Assembly (NCBI RefSeq): GCF_004115925.1
Contig: NZ_SDDX01000023.1
Span: 1-48,711 of the forward strand
From: Lelliottia nimipressuralis
GTDB taxonomy: Bacteria; Pseudomonadota; Gammaproteobacteria; Enterobacterales; Enterobacteriaceae
DNA: 48,711 nt
Direction of reading: 5' to 3'
Positions 1 through 8,546 of this stretch are shown in pieces; position 1 is the stretch's first letter, and each line of letters begins with the position of its first letter. Made by a program: the position numbers and the translations under genes. The notes beneath the pieces were generated by a model. The model made no database searches and was not told where the DNA came from. It was given only the letters and a program-made list of their open reading frames with translations.

Positions 1-22
1 GGCAATTGCCGGGTTTTTTATT
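1..22 (+). terminator. Right half of an intrinsic terminator cut by the window edge
   Basis: The window opens with GGCAATTGCCGGG followed by TTTTTT. This looks like the loop and right arm of a CCCGGCAATTGCCGGG hairpin whose first bases lie outside the window. It would end a plus-strand gene to the left. The A/T-rich flank could also end the minus-strand rhiTN-type operon, whose last gene stops at 24. Confidence 0.55.
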
Positions 23-23
23 A

Positions 24-1163
24 TCAGAAATATTTACGCAAATACTCCGTCAGACACAGAATCGCCATCGCCTGACCGTACGGCATCGAGGTCAGCGGGA
101 TCTGGCGATAAAACTCCAGATCGCTGCCCATCCCCGTGCCAAACGACGTTTGTAGCAACTCCCCTTCCGGCGAAATATTGTTCACAATTCCCCGAATCGC
201 TTTCTCCGCCACTTCAGCGTATTCCGCGCCAACGTAACGCTTGCGCACCGCTTTTAAGATCCCGTAGGCAAAGCCTGCCGTGGCGGATGCTTCCAGATAC
301 GACTCGGGATCGTCAAGCAGCGTATGCCACAGGCCGCTCTCATCCTGACATTTTGCCAGCGCGGCGATTTGCGCATTCAGAACCTGCACCAGATAACGGC
401 GCACCGCGTTGTTCTCCGGCAAATCCACCAGCTCAAGGAAGTCGGGAATGACAATCGTCAGCCAGCTGTTGCCGCGCGCCCAGCGGGCTTTGGCAAAGTT
501 GTGCTGCCCGTCGTAGTTCCAGCCGTGGAACCACAGACCGGTTTCGCGATCCATCAGGTTCTGAACATGCAGCAGGAACTGATACACCGCCTCTTCCACA
601 TACTCCGGGCGATTAAGCAATTTGCCTATTTTCGCCAGCGGCAGGACGGTCATCATCAGCGTGTCGTCCCACATTTGCTGATGATTCTCTTCCGCCAGGG
701 TGATGTGCTGCATGCCGCCGTGCGCCGTGCGCGGCATGTCGTTCATCGCCCACTCTGCCCAGCTTTCCAGCCATGGCAAATAGGTGGCGTTTTGCGTCTC
801 CTCAAAGCGGTAAGCCAGAGTCAGGAACGGGGCCATGGTATTGACGTTTTTGGTGGTCGCGCCTTCGGCAAAGCGGTCGGCAAACCAGCCGTCGATGATG
901 TCACGCATGTGGCTGTCACCGGTCTGGCAGTAATACTGCCAGATGCCGTATAAGCCCACGCCGTGCGTCCACTCCCATCCCGCCCAGCCTTTGGTGTCGA
1001 TCACGCGCCCGTCGTCCAGCCGCAGCAAAAATTCGCCGGTTTTATCGTGGATGTTCACCAGATTATGCGTCACCTTTTCAATCAGTGATTTCAGTTCATC
1101 CCTGGCAATAAAATGCTCAGGCTGACGCAGTAACGGGCTATGTTTGACAGGCCAAACCTTCAT
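24..1163 (-). CDS. rhiN: GH105 unsaturated rhamnogalacturonyl hydrolase (RhiN/YteR-like)
   Basis: This 379-residue protein, with no signal peptide, resembles family 105 glycoside hydrolases (YteR, YesR, RhiN). These cytoplasmic enzymes release the unsaturated uronic acid left at the end of rhamnogalacturonan or pectin oligomers by lyases. Visible family features are the WEWTHGVGLYG stretch near residues 63-73, the WDD motif at 165-167 where the family's catalytic Asp lies, and ARWARGNSW near 225-233. The length is normal. It starts 4 bp after the stop of the upstream symporter gene, so the two form one operon in the order of the Dickeya rhiTN operon. Which uronide it cleaves cannot be read from sequence; the name rhiN rests on family plus operon partner. 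Confidence 0.85.
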   Translation of the reverse strand: MKVWPVKHSPLLRQPEHFIARDELKSLIEKVTHNLVNIHDKTGEFLLRLDDGRVIDTKGWAGWEWTHGVGLYGIWQYYCQTGDSHMRDIIDGWFADRFAEGATTKNVNTMAPFLTLAYRFEETQNATYLPWLESWAEWAMNDMPRTAHGGMQHITLAEENHQQMWDDTLMMTVLPLAKIGKLLNRPEYVEEAVYQFLLHVQNLMDRETGLWFHGWNYDGQHNFAKARWARGNSWLTIVIPDFLELVDLPENNAVRRYLVQVLNAQIAALAKCQDESGLWHTLLDDPESYLEASATAGFAYGILKAVRKRYVGAEYAEVAEKAIRGIVNNISPEGELLQTSFGTGMGSDLEFYRQIPLTSMPYGQAMAILCLTEYLRKYF

Positions 1164-1167
1164 AATC

Positions 1168-2751
1168 TTAACCTCTGTGATATGTCGAATTCAGTACCGC
1201 GCGATCCTTCAGGGAAGGTGCCGCCGGTTTATTGCGATTCAGATAACCAATGTTGTTGTTGCCCCACAAGGATTCGTACGGCATCCCGGCCAACAGTTCA
1301 ACGGTGGCGCGGGCCTGCGGGGTCGCCGTTTCCGGCATCGCGTGTCCGGACTCGCGCATTTTGGCGGTCTCTTCACGCAGGGTGCTGTGAGTTTCCAGGT
1401 TCAGTTTAAAGCGCAGGGAGACCAGGAAACCGCAGGCTAGCACCAGAATGGTGCCCACACTCAGGATCATCAGAATGGTGTGGCTCACTTCCGCTGGCTG
1501 GGTATTCTGGCCGCTGACAAAGCCGGACATCTGCATCACAATCCCCACCAGCATGATGGCTCCGGCCTGCGAGGCTTTACGCGTCAGGGTCATAATCCCG
1601 GCGAAAATCCCTTCGCGGCGCTGGCCGGTGATCACTTCATCCACGTCAGCAATATAGGTGTAGATATTCCACGGAACGTAGTTGATGCCACCGCGACCCA
1701 AACCTGCCACAGCAGAGATCAGCAGCAACAGCGAATAGACGTCGCTCAACCCGGCGTAATAGAGCACCGCGTAGGAGATAGAAGCCAGACCAAACAGCAC
1801 GACCACCATGCGGTACGACGGGGCCGGTCCAAAGCGGATGCAGAGCGGGATCATGGCGATCACGGCGATGAACTGGAAGATGGCCATGGTGCCCAGTAAG
1901 TTCGACGCCATCGACGCTTCCTGCATCAGCACAAACACCACGTAATAGGTGAACACTGCGTTGAAGACGTCCTGCGCGATATAGCCGCCCAGATACATCC
2001 CCAGATGCTGGCGGAAAATTTTCACTCGCAGGGTTGAGCTTAACTCGACAAACAGCCGGTTCAGGCTCTGACTCAGATTGAGTTTTTTCTTCTCTTCTTC
2101 TGCGCGCAATGCCGCTTCAGACCACTCTTCACGCGGGCGCTCCCAGGTAAAGATCCAGACGAAAGTCAGCATCATTGCGCACAGCACGGAGAAGACCAGG
2201 CTCGCGTAGAAGAAGGAGATCGCGTTGTCTTTACCGAAGTGAGTCAACAGGATACCCGGCAGGAAAGAGGCCAGAATCGCCGACATCTGCGCCATAGAGA
2301 TTCGCGCGCCGGAGAATTTCGTTTTCTGTTTGAAATCGTCCGTCATTTCCGGGACTAAGGTTTCGTAAGGCACCAGAATCATGGTGTACACGATATCGAA
2401 GATCAGGTAGGTGACCAGGTAGTACCAGAAGCCCATATCCCCTACCCACATCATCGAGTAGCTGAAAACGCAGGGAATACCGAGCAGGATAAAGAACTTA
2501 CGGCGGCCAAAGCGTTTGCCGAGCCAGGTGGTACCAAAGTTATCGGTCAGGAAGCCCATTAACGGGCTGACCACCGCGTCAAGCACCCTGGCGGCCGCAA
2601 AAATAAAGGTCGCCTCAATCGGCGAAAGCCCACAGAACGTCGTATAAAAATATAACAGCCAGGCCGCCGTCAGCGCGGTTGTGCCTGCCCCAAGAAAATC
2701 GCCTGACCCGTAGGCGAGGTAATTTGCGAGTCCAATTTTACGTGTTTTCAT
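1168..2751 (-). CDS. rhiT: GPH-family sugar:cation symporter (RhiT-like rhamnogalacturonide transporter)
   Basis: A 527-residue membrane protein of the glycoside-pentoside-hexuronide:cation symporter family, with about 12 hydrophobic segments. It begins MKTRKIGLANYLAYGSGD, typical of the family, and carries the PLMGFLTDNF loop between the first helices. The reading frame stays open 47 codons further upstream, but the internal ATG at 2751 is preceded by AAAGGG about 9 bases away and fits family N-termini, so I chose it. With the GH105 hydrolase directly downstream the pair matches rhiTN, in which RhiT imports unsaturated rhamnogalacturonides. An oligogalacturonide or other uronide substrate remains possible. 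Confidence 0.82.
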   Translation of the reverse strand: MKTRKIGLANYLAYGSGDFLGAGTTALTAAWLLYFYTTFCGLSPIEATFIFAAARVLDAVVSPLMGFLTDNFGTTWLGKRFGRRKFFILLGIPCVFSYSMMWVGDMGFWYYLVTYLIFDIVYTMILVPYETLVPEMTDDFKQKTKFSGARISMAQMSAILASFLPGILLTHFGKDNAISFFYASLVFSVLCAMMLTFVWIFTWERPREEWSEAALRAEEEKKKLNLSQSLNRLFVELSSTLRVKIFRQHLGMYLGGYIAQDVFNAVFTYYVVFVLMQEASMASNLLGTMAIFQFIAVIAMIPLCIRFGPAPSYRMVVVLFGLASISYAVLYYAGLSDVYSLLLLISAVAGLGRGGINYVPWNIYTYIADVDEVITGQRREGIFAGIMTLTRKASQAGAIMLVGIVMQMSGFVSGQNTQPAEVSHTILMILSVGTILVLACGFLVSLRFKLNLETHSTLREETAKMRESGHAMPETATPQARATVELLAGMPYESLWGNNNIGYLNRNKPAAPSLKDRAVLNSTYHRG

Positions 2752-3012
2752 TGCCGTCAACCCTTTGAATGTTGGGAGACTCCCTGTATGCAAACCTCGT
2801 CCGGGAGTTTTTACACGGCTACAGTAAAAGTATCGTTCTATTGATACCTTTCTGTTTCTGCCACTGCCTGAGGGCGAATGGCAATAATGCAAAGAGATTC
2901 CGTACGCGTGTCACTGATTTATAAAACAGCGTTTCTCTTGCATCAAAAGGCGGGGTCATTTTTTGGGAGCCAGCCGTCAGTTTCTGCTGACGGCTGGTGA
3001 AAAGGCAGGCAA
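2752..3012. promoter_or_regulatory. Leader/promoter region of the rhiTN-type operon
   Basis: About 260 bp without a gene. It holds three dyads: GTATC-N8-GATAC at 2830-2847; AAAC-AGC-GTTT at 2924-2934, which resembles the core of a KdgR operator; and an 11-bp perfect inverted repeat (see 2970-2997). No clear -35/-10 pair could be chosen. KdgR control is an inference from the pectin pathway, not shown here. Confidence 0.35.
2970..2997. repeat. 11-bp perfect inverted repeat downstream of flhE
   Basis: CCAGCCGTCAG, a 6-base loop, then CTGACGGCTGG. It lies 16 bp after the flhE stop and would fold into a strong RNA hairpin. Neither strand has a T-run after the stem, so it is not a textbook intrinsic terminator. 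It may protect the 3' end of the flhBAE mRNA or end it with Rho. Confidence 0.6.
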
Positions 3013-3405
3013 TTAGCGGTAATTCACAATCACTTCGTTACTTTGAACTTTGAGGGCGGGGATCAGACGTCCTCCGCCCGGGACTTCCCAGACAAAACGC
3101 AGCGGCTCAACGGCAGGCACCCCATTGAAGGCGTGCGTGGTGCCACTTTCACCGTCCAGTTCTGTGCAGCGCGTCTGCGAGCACAGGCGTACGCGCAGGC
3201 CCGCAGGCGTCGGGCCAATTAGCTGATAACGCCAGACCACCAGCGTCATCAGCCCGGAGGCCGGTTCTGAGGCGGAAAGCGGTCGCGAGGAGGCCGATAC
3301 CCCGCGATTGCTCAGGGTGATACCAATACTGCTCGCCTGCCAGGTGCCTTCCCCGGCGGCCTGAGCCAGCATCGGGAACAGTAAAATCCACAGCCAGTGA
3401 CGCAT
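3013..3405 (-). CDS. flhE: Flagellar protein FlhE
   Basis: A 130-residue protein with an N-terminal signal peptide (MRHWLWILLFPMLAQA then AGEG), as in periplasmic FlhE. FlhE is the last gene of flhBAE and is known to affect flagellar export-gate behaviour and proton leakage, though it is not strictly needed for flagella. The start codon shares one base with the flhA stop (TAATG), so translation is probably coupled. Length matches the family. Confidence 0.93.
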   Translation of the reverse strand: MRHWLWILLFPMLAQAAGEGTWQASSIGITLSNRGVSASSRPLSASEPASGLMTLVVWRYQLIGPTPAGLRVRLCSQTRCTELDGESGTTHAFNGVPAVEPLRFVWEVPGGGRLIPALKVQSNEVIVNYR

Positions 3406-5483
3406 TATTTGCCTCCGATGGTCGCCGTCATACGAATATGACGGTTATCCGACAGTTCCAGATTCGACAGTACCACCAGCTGCGTCAGACTGCGGCGCAG
3501 GAAGCGAGAGAGCAGCGGACGCAGCGCGTGATTCACCAGCAGAACCGGCGGAGCGCCAAGCATCTCCTGACGCGCCAGTGCCTCTTGCGTTTGCGCCAGC
3601 AGACGGTCTGCCAGACCCGGCTCCAGGCCGCCACCGCCCTGCAACGCCTGCAGCAGCAGACGCTCAAGCGGCGTATCGAGACCAATCACCTGCACTTCGC
3701 CGGAGCCAGGGAACCACAGCTGGGTGATGGCACGGCCCAGCGCCACGCGCACCACGGCGGTGAGTTCGTGCGGATCGCTCTGCAGCGGCGCATGTTCCGC
3801 CAGGGTTTCAAGAATGGTGCGCATATCGCGGATCGGTACTTTTTCGTCGAGCAGGTTTTGCAGCACTTTGTGCAGCGTGGTTAACGTCACCACGCCCGGC
3901 ACTAAGTCTTCTGTCAGCTTCGGCATCTCCTGGGTGACGCGGTCGAGCAACTGCTGCGCTTCCTGACGGCCAAACAGCTCCGCCGAGAACTGCCCAATCA
4001 GGTGGTTCAGGTGTGTCGCCACGACGGTACTGGCTTCCACCACCGTATAGCCCTGGATCTGCGCCTGCTCTTTCAGCGCACTTTCAATCCAGATTGCCGC
4101 CAGGCCAAAGGCCGGATCGATGGTCTGTTCGCCCGGCAGCGTACCCGCCGCTGTGCCTGGGTTAATCGCCAGCCAGCGCCCCGGATAGGCATCGCCGCTG
4201 CCGATCTCCACGCCTTTCATTAAGATGCGATAGCGCGCAGGCGGCAGATCCATGTTGTCGCGGATGTGCACCACCGGCGGCAGGAAGCCCATATCCTGGG
4301 CGAATTTTTTACGGATACTGCGGATACGGCCCAGCAGCTCGCCGTCCTGCTGGAAATCAACCATCGGGATCAGGCGATAGCCCACTTCCATCCCGAGGGA
4401 ATCTTCCAGCTGGACGTCGTTCCAGGTGGCTTCCACGGACTGGTTATTTTCCGGCATTTTGACCGGTGCCGGTTCAGCTGCCGGTTTGGTTTCGCGTCCA
4501 CGCAGCCACCAGGCAAGCCCCAGCAAAGCGGCAGTAAACAGCAGGAAGACAAAGTTTGGCATGCCAGGTACAAGGCCCAGCAGGCCCAGCACTGCCGCAG
4601 AGAGCATCAGCACGTTCGGATTAGTGAACAGTTGGCTGACCATCTGCTGACCGACGTCTTCGTCGGTGCTTACGCGGGTCACGATCACACCCGCCGCGGT
4701 TGAGATCACCAGCGCCGGGATCTGCGCCACCAGACCGTCACCGATCGTCAGCAGCGTATAGCTTTCCGCCGCATGGCCCATGTCCATACCATGCTGGAGT
4801 ACCCCCACCAGCAGACCGCCGACGATGTTAATTACCATGATCAGGATCCCGGCGATGGCATCCCCGCGCACGAATTTACTCGCACCGTCCATCGAACCGT
4901 AGAAGTCCGCTTCCTGAGTGACGTCGGAACGGCGCTTTTTCGCTTCATCTTCGCCAATCAGCCCGGCGTTGAGATCGGCGTCAATCGCCATCTGTTTGCC
5001 CGGCATTCCGTCGAGAACAAAACGGGCGCCGACTTCAGCAATACGGCCCGCACCTTTGGTGATAACCATGAAGTTAATGATAACGAGGATAACGAACACC
5101 ACGATACCGATAGCAAAGTTGCCGCCGACAAGGAAGTGACCAAAGGCCTCAACCACTTTACCCGCCGCTGCACCGCCCGTATGCCCTTCCATCAGAATGA
5201 TACGCGTTGACGCCACGTTCAGCGCCAGGCGCAGCAAGGTGGTGAACAGCAGGATGGTCGGGAACGCCGCAAACTCAAGGGTACGCTGGGTGAACATCGC
5301 CACCAGCAGCACCATAATCGAAAGCGCAATGTTGAATGTGAAAAGCAGGTCGAGGATAAATGCTGGCAACGGCAGCACCATCATCGACAAAATTAGCAGG
5401 ATGAGAATCGGCCCGGCAAGGATCTGCCATTGCGTCGATTTCATGTTGCTGGGCAGGCGCAACATTGCCACCAGATTAGCCAT
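3405..5483 (-). CDS. flhA: Flagellar export-gate protein FlhA
   Basis: A 692-residue inner-membrane protein of the flagellar type III export gate. The first ~330 residues are hydrophobic with about eight membrane segments. The FHIPEP signature lies at about 152-173 (GARFVLDGMPGKQMAID). A cytoplasmic domain from about 350 to the end docks chaperone-substrate complexes. The 5' end overlaps the flhB 3' end by 8 bp, as in the E. coli operon. Full length, no defects seen. Confidence 0.97.
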   Translation of the reverse strand: MANLVAMLRLPSNMKSTQWQILAGPILILLILSMMVLPLPAFILDLLFTFNIALSIMVLLVAMFTQRTLEFAAFPTILLFTTLLRLALNVASTRIILMEGHTGGAAAGKVVEAFGHFLVGGNFAIGIVVFVILVIINFMVITKGAGRIAEVGARFVLDGMPGKQMAIDADLNAGLIGEDEAKKRRSDVTQEADFYGSMDGASKFVRGDAIAGILIMVINIVGGLLVGVLQHGMDMGHAAESYTLLTIGDGLVAQIPALVISTAAGVIVTRVSTDEDVGQQMVSQLFTNPNVLMLSAAVLGLLGLVPGMPNFVFLLFTAALLGLAWWLRGRETKPAAEPAPVKMPENNQSVEATWNDVQLEDSLGMEVGYRLIPMVDFQQDGELLGRIRSIRKKFAQDMGFLPPVVHIRDNMDLPPARYRILMKGVEIGSGDAYPGRWLAINPGTAAGTLPGEQTIDPAFGLAAIWIESALKEQAQIQGYTVVEASTVVATHLNHLIGQFSAELFGRQEAQQLLDRVTQEMPKLTEDLVPGVVTLTTLHKVLQNLLDEKVPIRDMRTILETLAEHAPLQSDPHELTAVVRVALGRAITQLWFPGSGEVQVIGLDTPLERLLLQALQGGGGLEPGLADRLLAQTQEALARQEMLGAPPVLLVNHALRPLLSRFLRRSLTQLVVLSNLELSDNRHIRMTATIGGK

Positions 5484-6624
5484 CAGTGTCCTTCTCGTTC
5501 ATAAAATCCAGTGCCTCAGGCACCGGCAGATTTTCAGGTTTCACAGGTCGTTGACCGCCTGCCAAACGCCAGCGTTTCAGCTGCCAGACCCAGGCCAGCA
5601 CTTCCGCCACAGCGGCGTAGAGCTGACCAGGAATTTGCTGTCCAATTTCAGCATGACGATACAGAGCACGCGCCAGCGGCGGGGCTTCCAGTACCGGCAC
5701 GCGGTGTTCAGCGCCAATTTCACGGATGCGCAGGGCGATAAGCCCCGCCCCTTTCGCCACCACTTTTGGCGCACTCATTTTGTTTTCGTCGTACTTCAGC
5801 GCCACGGAGTAGTGGGTCGGGTTGGTGACGATCACGTCCGCTTTCGGAACATCTTCCATCATGCGACGACGCGCAGCCGCGCGCTGCATCTGACGAATAC
5901 GCCCCTTCACATGCGGGTCGCCTTCCATCTGTTTGTATTCGTCACGAAGATCCTGCCGCGACATACGTAATTTTTTGATATGGCTGTAAATCTGGAAGAA
6001 GACGTCAAATCCCACCATCGGAATAATGCTGAGCACCACCAGCACCGCGCACAGCCCAACCAGATTCATGGCGTTGCTCATGGCCGTCAGAGGGGATTCG
6101 CTGATCAGGCGCATCATATCGGGCCAGTGGTGCCAGAGGTAAAACCCGGCGGTGCTCCCCATCAGAACGGATTTCAGAATTGCTTTGAGCAGCTCCGCCC
6201 CCGTCTGCGCCGAGAACATTTTGGCAATGCCGGGAAACGGATTGAGTTTGGAAAATTTGGGCTGCAGAGATTTCGTGCTGAACACCAGACCGCCCAGCAT
6301 AACGGGCGAGACCAGGGCCACAATCACCACCCCGGTAATCAACGGCAACAGCGCAATCATCGCGTCTTTAATCAGCAGAATGATTTGGCTGAGGATCAGG
6401 TTGGGATCATTCACCATACTGTGGTCGAAACGCAGCCCGGCCGAGAGCATTCCCGCCAGTCTGCGGGCAAACGACTCCCCACCCATCCAGATAATGCATA
6501 CACCCACGATTAAAATCAGCAGGGATGTCAGCTCTCGGGATCGGGGGATTTGCCCTTCCTCACGCGCTTTGTCTAGTCGGTGGGGTGTGGGGGCTTCTGT
6601 TTTGTCGTCGCTGTCTTCTGCCAC
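5476..6624 (-). CDS. flhB: Flagellar export specificity switch FlhB
   Basis: A 382-residue export-gate protein: four hydrophobic segments in the first ~210 residues, then a cytoplasmic domain with the autocleavage motif NPTH at 268-271. Cleavage between this Asn and Pro switches secretion from hook to filament substrates. The start is a GTG (MAEDSDDKTEAPT), with only a weak ribosome site in front. It is the first gene of flhBAE. In K-12 the next gene upstream is cheZ; here a fimbrial operon intervenes. Confidence 0.97.
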   Translation of the reverse strand: MAEDSDDKTEAPTPHRLDKAREEGQIPRSRELTSLLILIVGVCIIWMGGESFARRLAGMLSAGLRFDHSMVNDPNLILSQIILLIKDAMIALLPLITGVVIVALVSPVMLGGLVFSTKSLQPKFSKLNPFPGIAKMFSAQTGAELLKAILKSVLMGSTAGFYLWHHWPDMMRLISESPLTAMSNAMNLVGLCAVLVVLSIIPMVGFDVFFQIYSHIKKLRMSRQDLRDEYKQMEGDPHVKGRIRQMQRAAARRRMMEDVPKADVIVTNPTHYSVALKYDENKMSAPKVVAKGAGLIALRIREIGAEHRVPVLEAPPLARALYRHAEIGQQIPGQLYAAVAEVLAWVWQLKRWRLAGGQRPVKPENLPVPEALDFMNEKDTDG

Positions 6625-6911
6625 AGTGCGCGCTCTCTGCCCATTTCGTCACGCGTATCATGCCAGAGCACACCCAACTCAATGGACGGAAAAGCCTGTA
6701 TAACTTGCCGTTTTTAGCCTGTTTAACGGCCAAAACTCACGTAGCTTAAAAATTTTGTGTCTAATTTTAGACTTTTCAGAGTACGTTTAATGTGGTTTAT
6801 AAAATGAAATAAACGTCTTTCGTGTTGTTTAAACCCGACTTGCAAACGCTTTACCTCGATTAACCACAAAGCACTCATAACACCAAAATAACAATAAATA
6901 TCAACACGTTT

Positions 6912-6925
6912 ATAATGATCATTAT
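6912..6925. promoter_or_regulatory. 14-bp palindrome with central GATC in the fimbrial promoter region
   Basis: ATAATGATCATTAT is perfectly symmetric and contains a Dam site (GATC). It lies about 90 bp upstream of the candidate fimbrial -10. Many fimbrial operons use GATC sites with Lrp-type regulators; this is only a positional analogy. The sequence also partly resembles a Fur box but lacks three central bases. Confidence 0.35.
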
Positions 6926-7005
6926 GCTTAACATGATTAATCTGAGAATTATTTAAAACACAAACTGGTGAATACTTTACAGTCAAGTTCGAATAAATTA
7001 CCCTA

Positions 7006-7011
7006 TATAAT
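7006..7011 (+). promoter_or_regulatory. Candidate -10 box for the fimbrial operon
   Basis: A perfect TATAAT within CCCTATATAATATC, about 130 bp before the pilin start. No good -35 hexamer lies 16-18 bp upstream; TTTACA at 6976-6981 is too far. If used, the promoter probably needs an activator. Confidence 0.35.
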
Positions 7012-7138
7012 ATCAATTAAGCCATACTTCCGTCCGAAGCAAATACCTTTTATACTGGCGTGTGAAATAACTTTATTTATTAAGTTCACTTTCACCAGTA
7101 ATCTCAACATGGAATTTATTGTTAAGGACGTTTTGATT

Positions 7139-7714
7139 ATGAACCTCAGGTACCCTATTATTTCTGGCGCATTGATGGCGCTGACTTCAGTAAGTACATT
7201 CGCTGCAGAAATGAATGCAGGAAAGATTCATTTCACAGGGGAAATTATTGAGCCAAGTTGTGTCATTGACGGCGATGATGGTACAGACAGTACCGTTCCC
7301 CTGGGCACCTATACCACGACTTTATTTACAGCGCCCGGTGTTGAGTCACCCTTGACGCCCTTCAAAATAACCCTGAAAGATTGTCCGTTGAAAAGTGATG
7401 GCCTTCCGTCTATTCAACTGACCTTTACCGGTGCCACCACCCTGACAAAGACGAAAAACCTGCTTGATGTCAGCAAGATAACGACAGCCGGGGCAACAGC
7501 CGCTACGGGTGTGGGTATCGCTGTGAGCCTTGATGGCGCGGATGAAGACCTTATCACAATGGACGGAGCGGAAGATCAGGTCTATATCGAACTTCCTACC
7601 AAAACCACCGACACGATTAGCGCCAATTTCAATGCGCGCTATCGATCGTTTGCTGAAAAGGTCACACCCGGCCCTGCCGATGCGGATATGACGGTTAATA
7701 TTATTTATCGTTAA
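7139..7714 (+). CDS. Fimbrial major subunit (classical chaperone-usher pilin)
   Basis: 191 residues with a signal peptide (MNLRYPIISGALMALTSVSTFAA), then a pilin domain starting GKIHFTGEIIEPSCVI, the usual N-terminal strand pattern with the first disulphide Cys. The partner Cys is in LKDCPL, and the protein ends in an alternating strand (MTVNIIYR) as donor-strand pilins do. The frame is open from 6968, but the ATG at 7139 has AAGGA in front and gives a proper signal peptide. First gene of a four-gene operon with chaperone, usher and tip protein. I do not recognise a named fimbria. Confidence 0.85.
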   Translation: MNLRYPIISGALMALTSVSTFAAEMNAGKIHFTGEIIEPSCVIDGDDGTDSTVPLGTYTTTLFTAPGVESPLTPFKITLKDCPLKSDGLPSIQLTFTGATTLTKTKNLLDVSKITTAGATAATGVGIAVSLDGADEDLITMDGAEDQVYIELPTKTTDTISANFNARYRSFAEKVTPGPADADMTVNIIYR

Positions 7715-7724
7715 TCGTCCGGCC

Positions 7725-7777
7725 TGCCCATTCTTGATATCAATACTTCCGCAAAGAAGTATATTCTCGAATGGGCA
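7725..7777 (+). promoter_or_regulatory. Long two-tier stem-loop between pilin and chaperone genes
   Basis: Outer arms TGCCCATTC (7725-7733) and GAATGGGCA (7769-7777) enclose an inner perfect hairpin ATACTTC-N6-GAAGTAT (7743-7762). It starts 10 bp after the pilin stop and is followed by TTTAT. Such elements commonly make most transcripts end after the pilin gene, or shield the pilin mRNA, so that far more pilin than usher is made. Confidence 0.6.
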
Positions 7778-7845
7778 TTTATAAGAAACACCTAACTCAC
7801 TCCATACTTCTTAGCCATTATTTTAGATCAGGACAAATATTACGC

Positions 7846-8538
7846 ATGCGTATTTATCCGCTAATTCTATTACTGACACCTGTTATATTTTCCTCATTTA
7901 GCCATGCGGCAGGCATCCAGGTTGGGCGTACGAGGATCGTCTACGATGCCGGTAAAAAGGAGGTTTCACTTCCGCTGACAAATAAAGAAACTGAACTTCC
8001 CTGGTTGATTCAATCCTGGACGGATACGGGAAACGGTAAAACTCGCGGGCCTTTTATCGTCACCCCGCCGTTATTTCGTCTTGAACCCCAGAGAGAACAA
8101 AGTCTGAGGATCGCCTGGAACGGAACAGCAATCCCCGAGAACAAAGAGTCGTTGTTTTATATGAACGTTCGTACCATTCCTGCCACCGCGGCGGAGGACG
8201 ACGATAAGAATGTGTTACGCCTGATCTACAAAACGCGTATCAAGCTGTTCTGGCGTCCAAAAGGGCTGAAGGGCGACCCTGATGAAACCTGCAAAAACCT
8301 GCGTTTTTCCCGTCACGGCAAGCAGCTGACGGTGATCAACGAGGGGGCTTTTCACATCACCTTTGACAACCTGAAACTGGGTAACGCTACGCTTGAGAAA
8401 GCCGATATGGTCACGCCTCAGTCGAGCGTGGAGATCCCCGTGCCTGACAGTGCGACAGGCAGCCAGGTCAGTTGGCGATGCATCACCGATTACGGCAACG
8501 CTTCCGCCAAATACATTGCGACCCTGGGTCAGGGATAG
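7846..8538 (+). CDS. Periplasmic fimbrial chaperone (PapD/FimC-like)
   Basis: 230 residues with a signal peptide (MRIYPLILLLTPVIFSSFSHA). The first immunoglobulin-like domain carries the conserved Arg in VGRTRIVYD and the Lys in KTRIKLFWRP, the pair that anchors subunit C-termini. The second domain has the usual LTVINEGAFHITFDNLKL stretch. The protein holds pilins by donor-strand complementation and delivers them to the usher. I chose the ATG at 7846 because it gives a clean signal peptide and has AGGAC upstream; the frame extends to 7771. The stop lies 8 bp before the usher start. Confidence 0.9.
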   Translation: MRIYPLILLLTPVIFSSFSHAAGIQVGRTRIVYDAGKKEVSLPLTNKETELPWLIQSWTDTGNGKTRGPFIVTPPLFRLEPQREQSLRIAWNGTAIPENKESLFYMNVRTIPATAAEDDDKNVLRLIYKTRIKLFWRPKGLKGDPDETCKNLRFSRHGKQLTVINEGAFHITFDNLKLGNATLEKADMVTPQSSVEIPVPDSATGSQVSWRCITDYGNASAKYIATLGQG

Positions 8539-8546
8539 GAAACGCC

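Larger units (their letters stand above)
6625..7138. promoter_or_regulatory. AT-rich divergent control region between flhB and the fimbrial operon
   Basis: About 510 bp, clearly richer in A+T than the flanking genes. It must hold the flhBAE promoter (minus) and the fimbrial promoter (plus). Visible are a GTCTAA-TT-TTAGAC dyad at 6759-6772, a 14-bp palindrome with a central GATC at 6912-6925, and a TATAAT at 7006-7011. The 97-codon frame at 6723-7016 looks like chance. I could not place an FlhDC box. Confidence 0.5.

Noticed and set aside
2970..2997. Hairpin after flhE as an intrinsic terminator
   Set aside because: No T-run follows on either strand; kept only as an inverted repeat.
6912..6925. 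Fur box
   Set aside because: The palindrome lacks the three central bases of the 19-bp Fur consensus.
6723..7016. 97-codon minus-strand frame upstream of flhB
   Set aside because: Composition follows the AT-rich DNA, no ribosome site, no family match.
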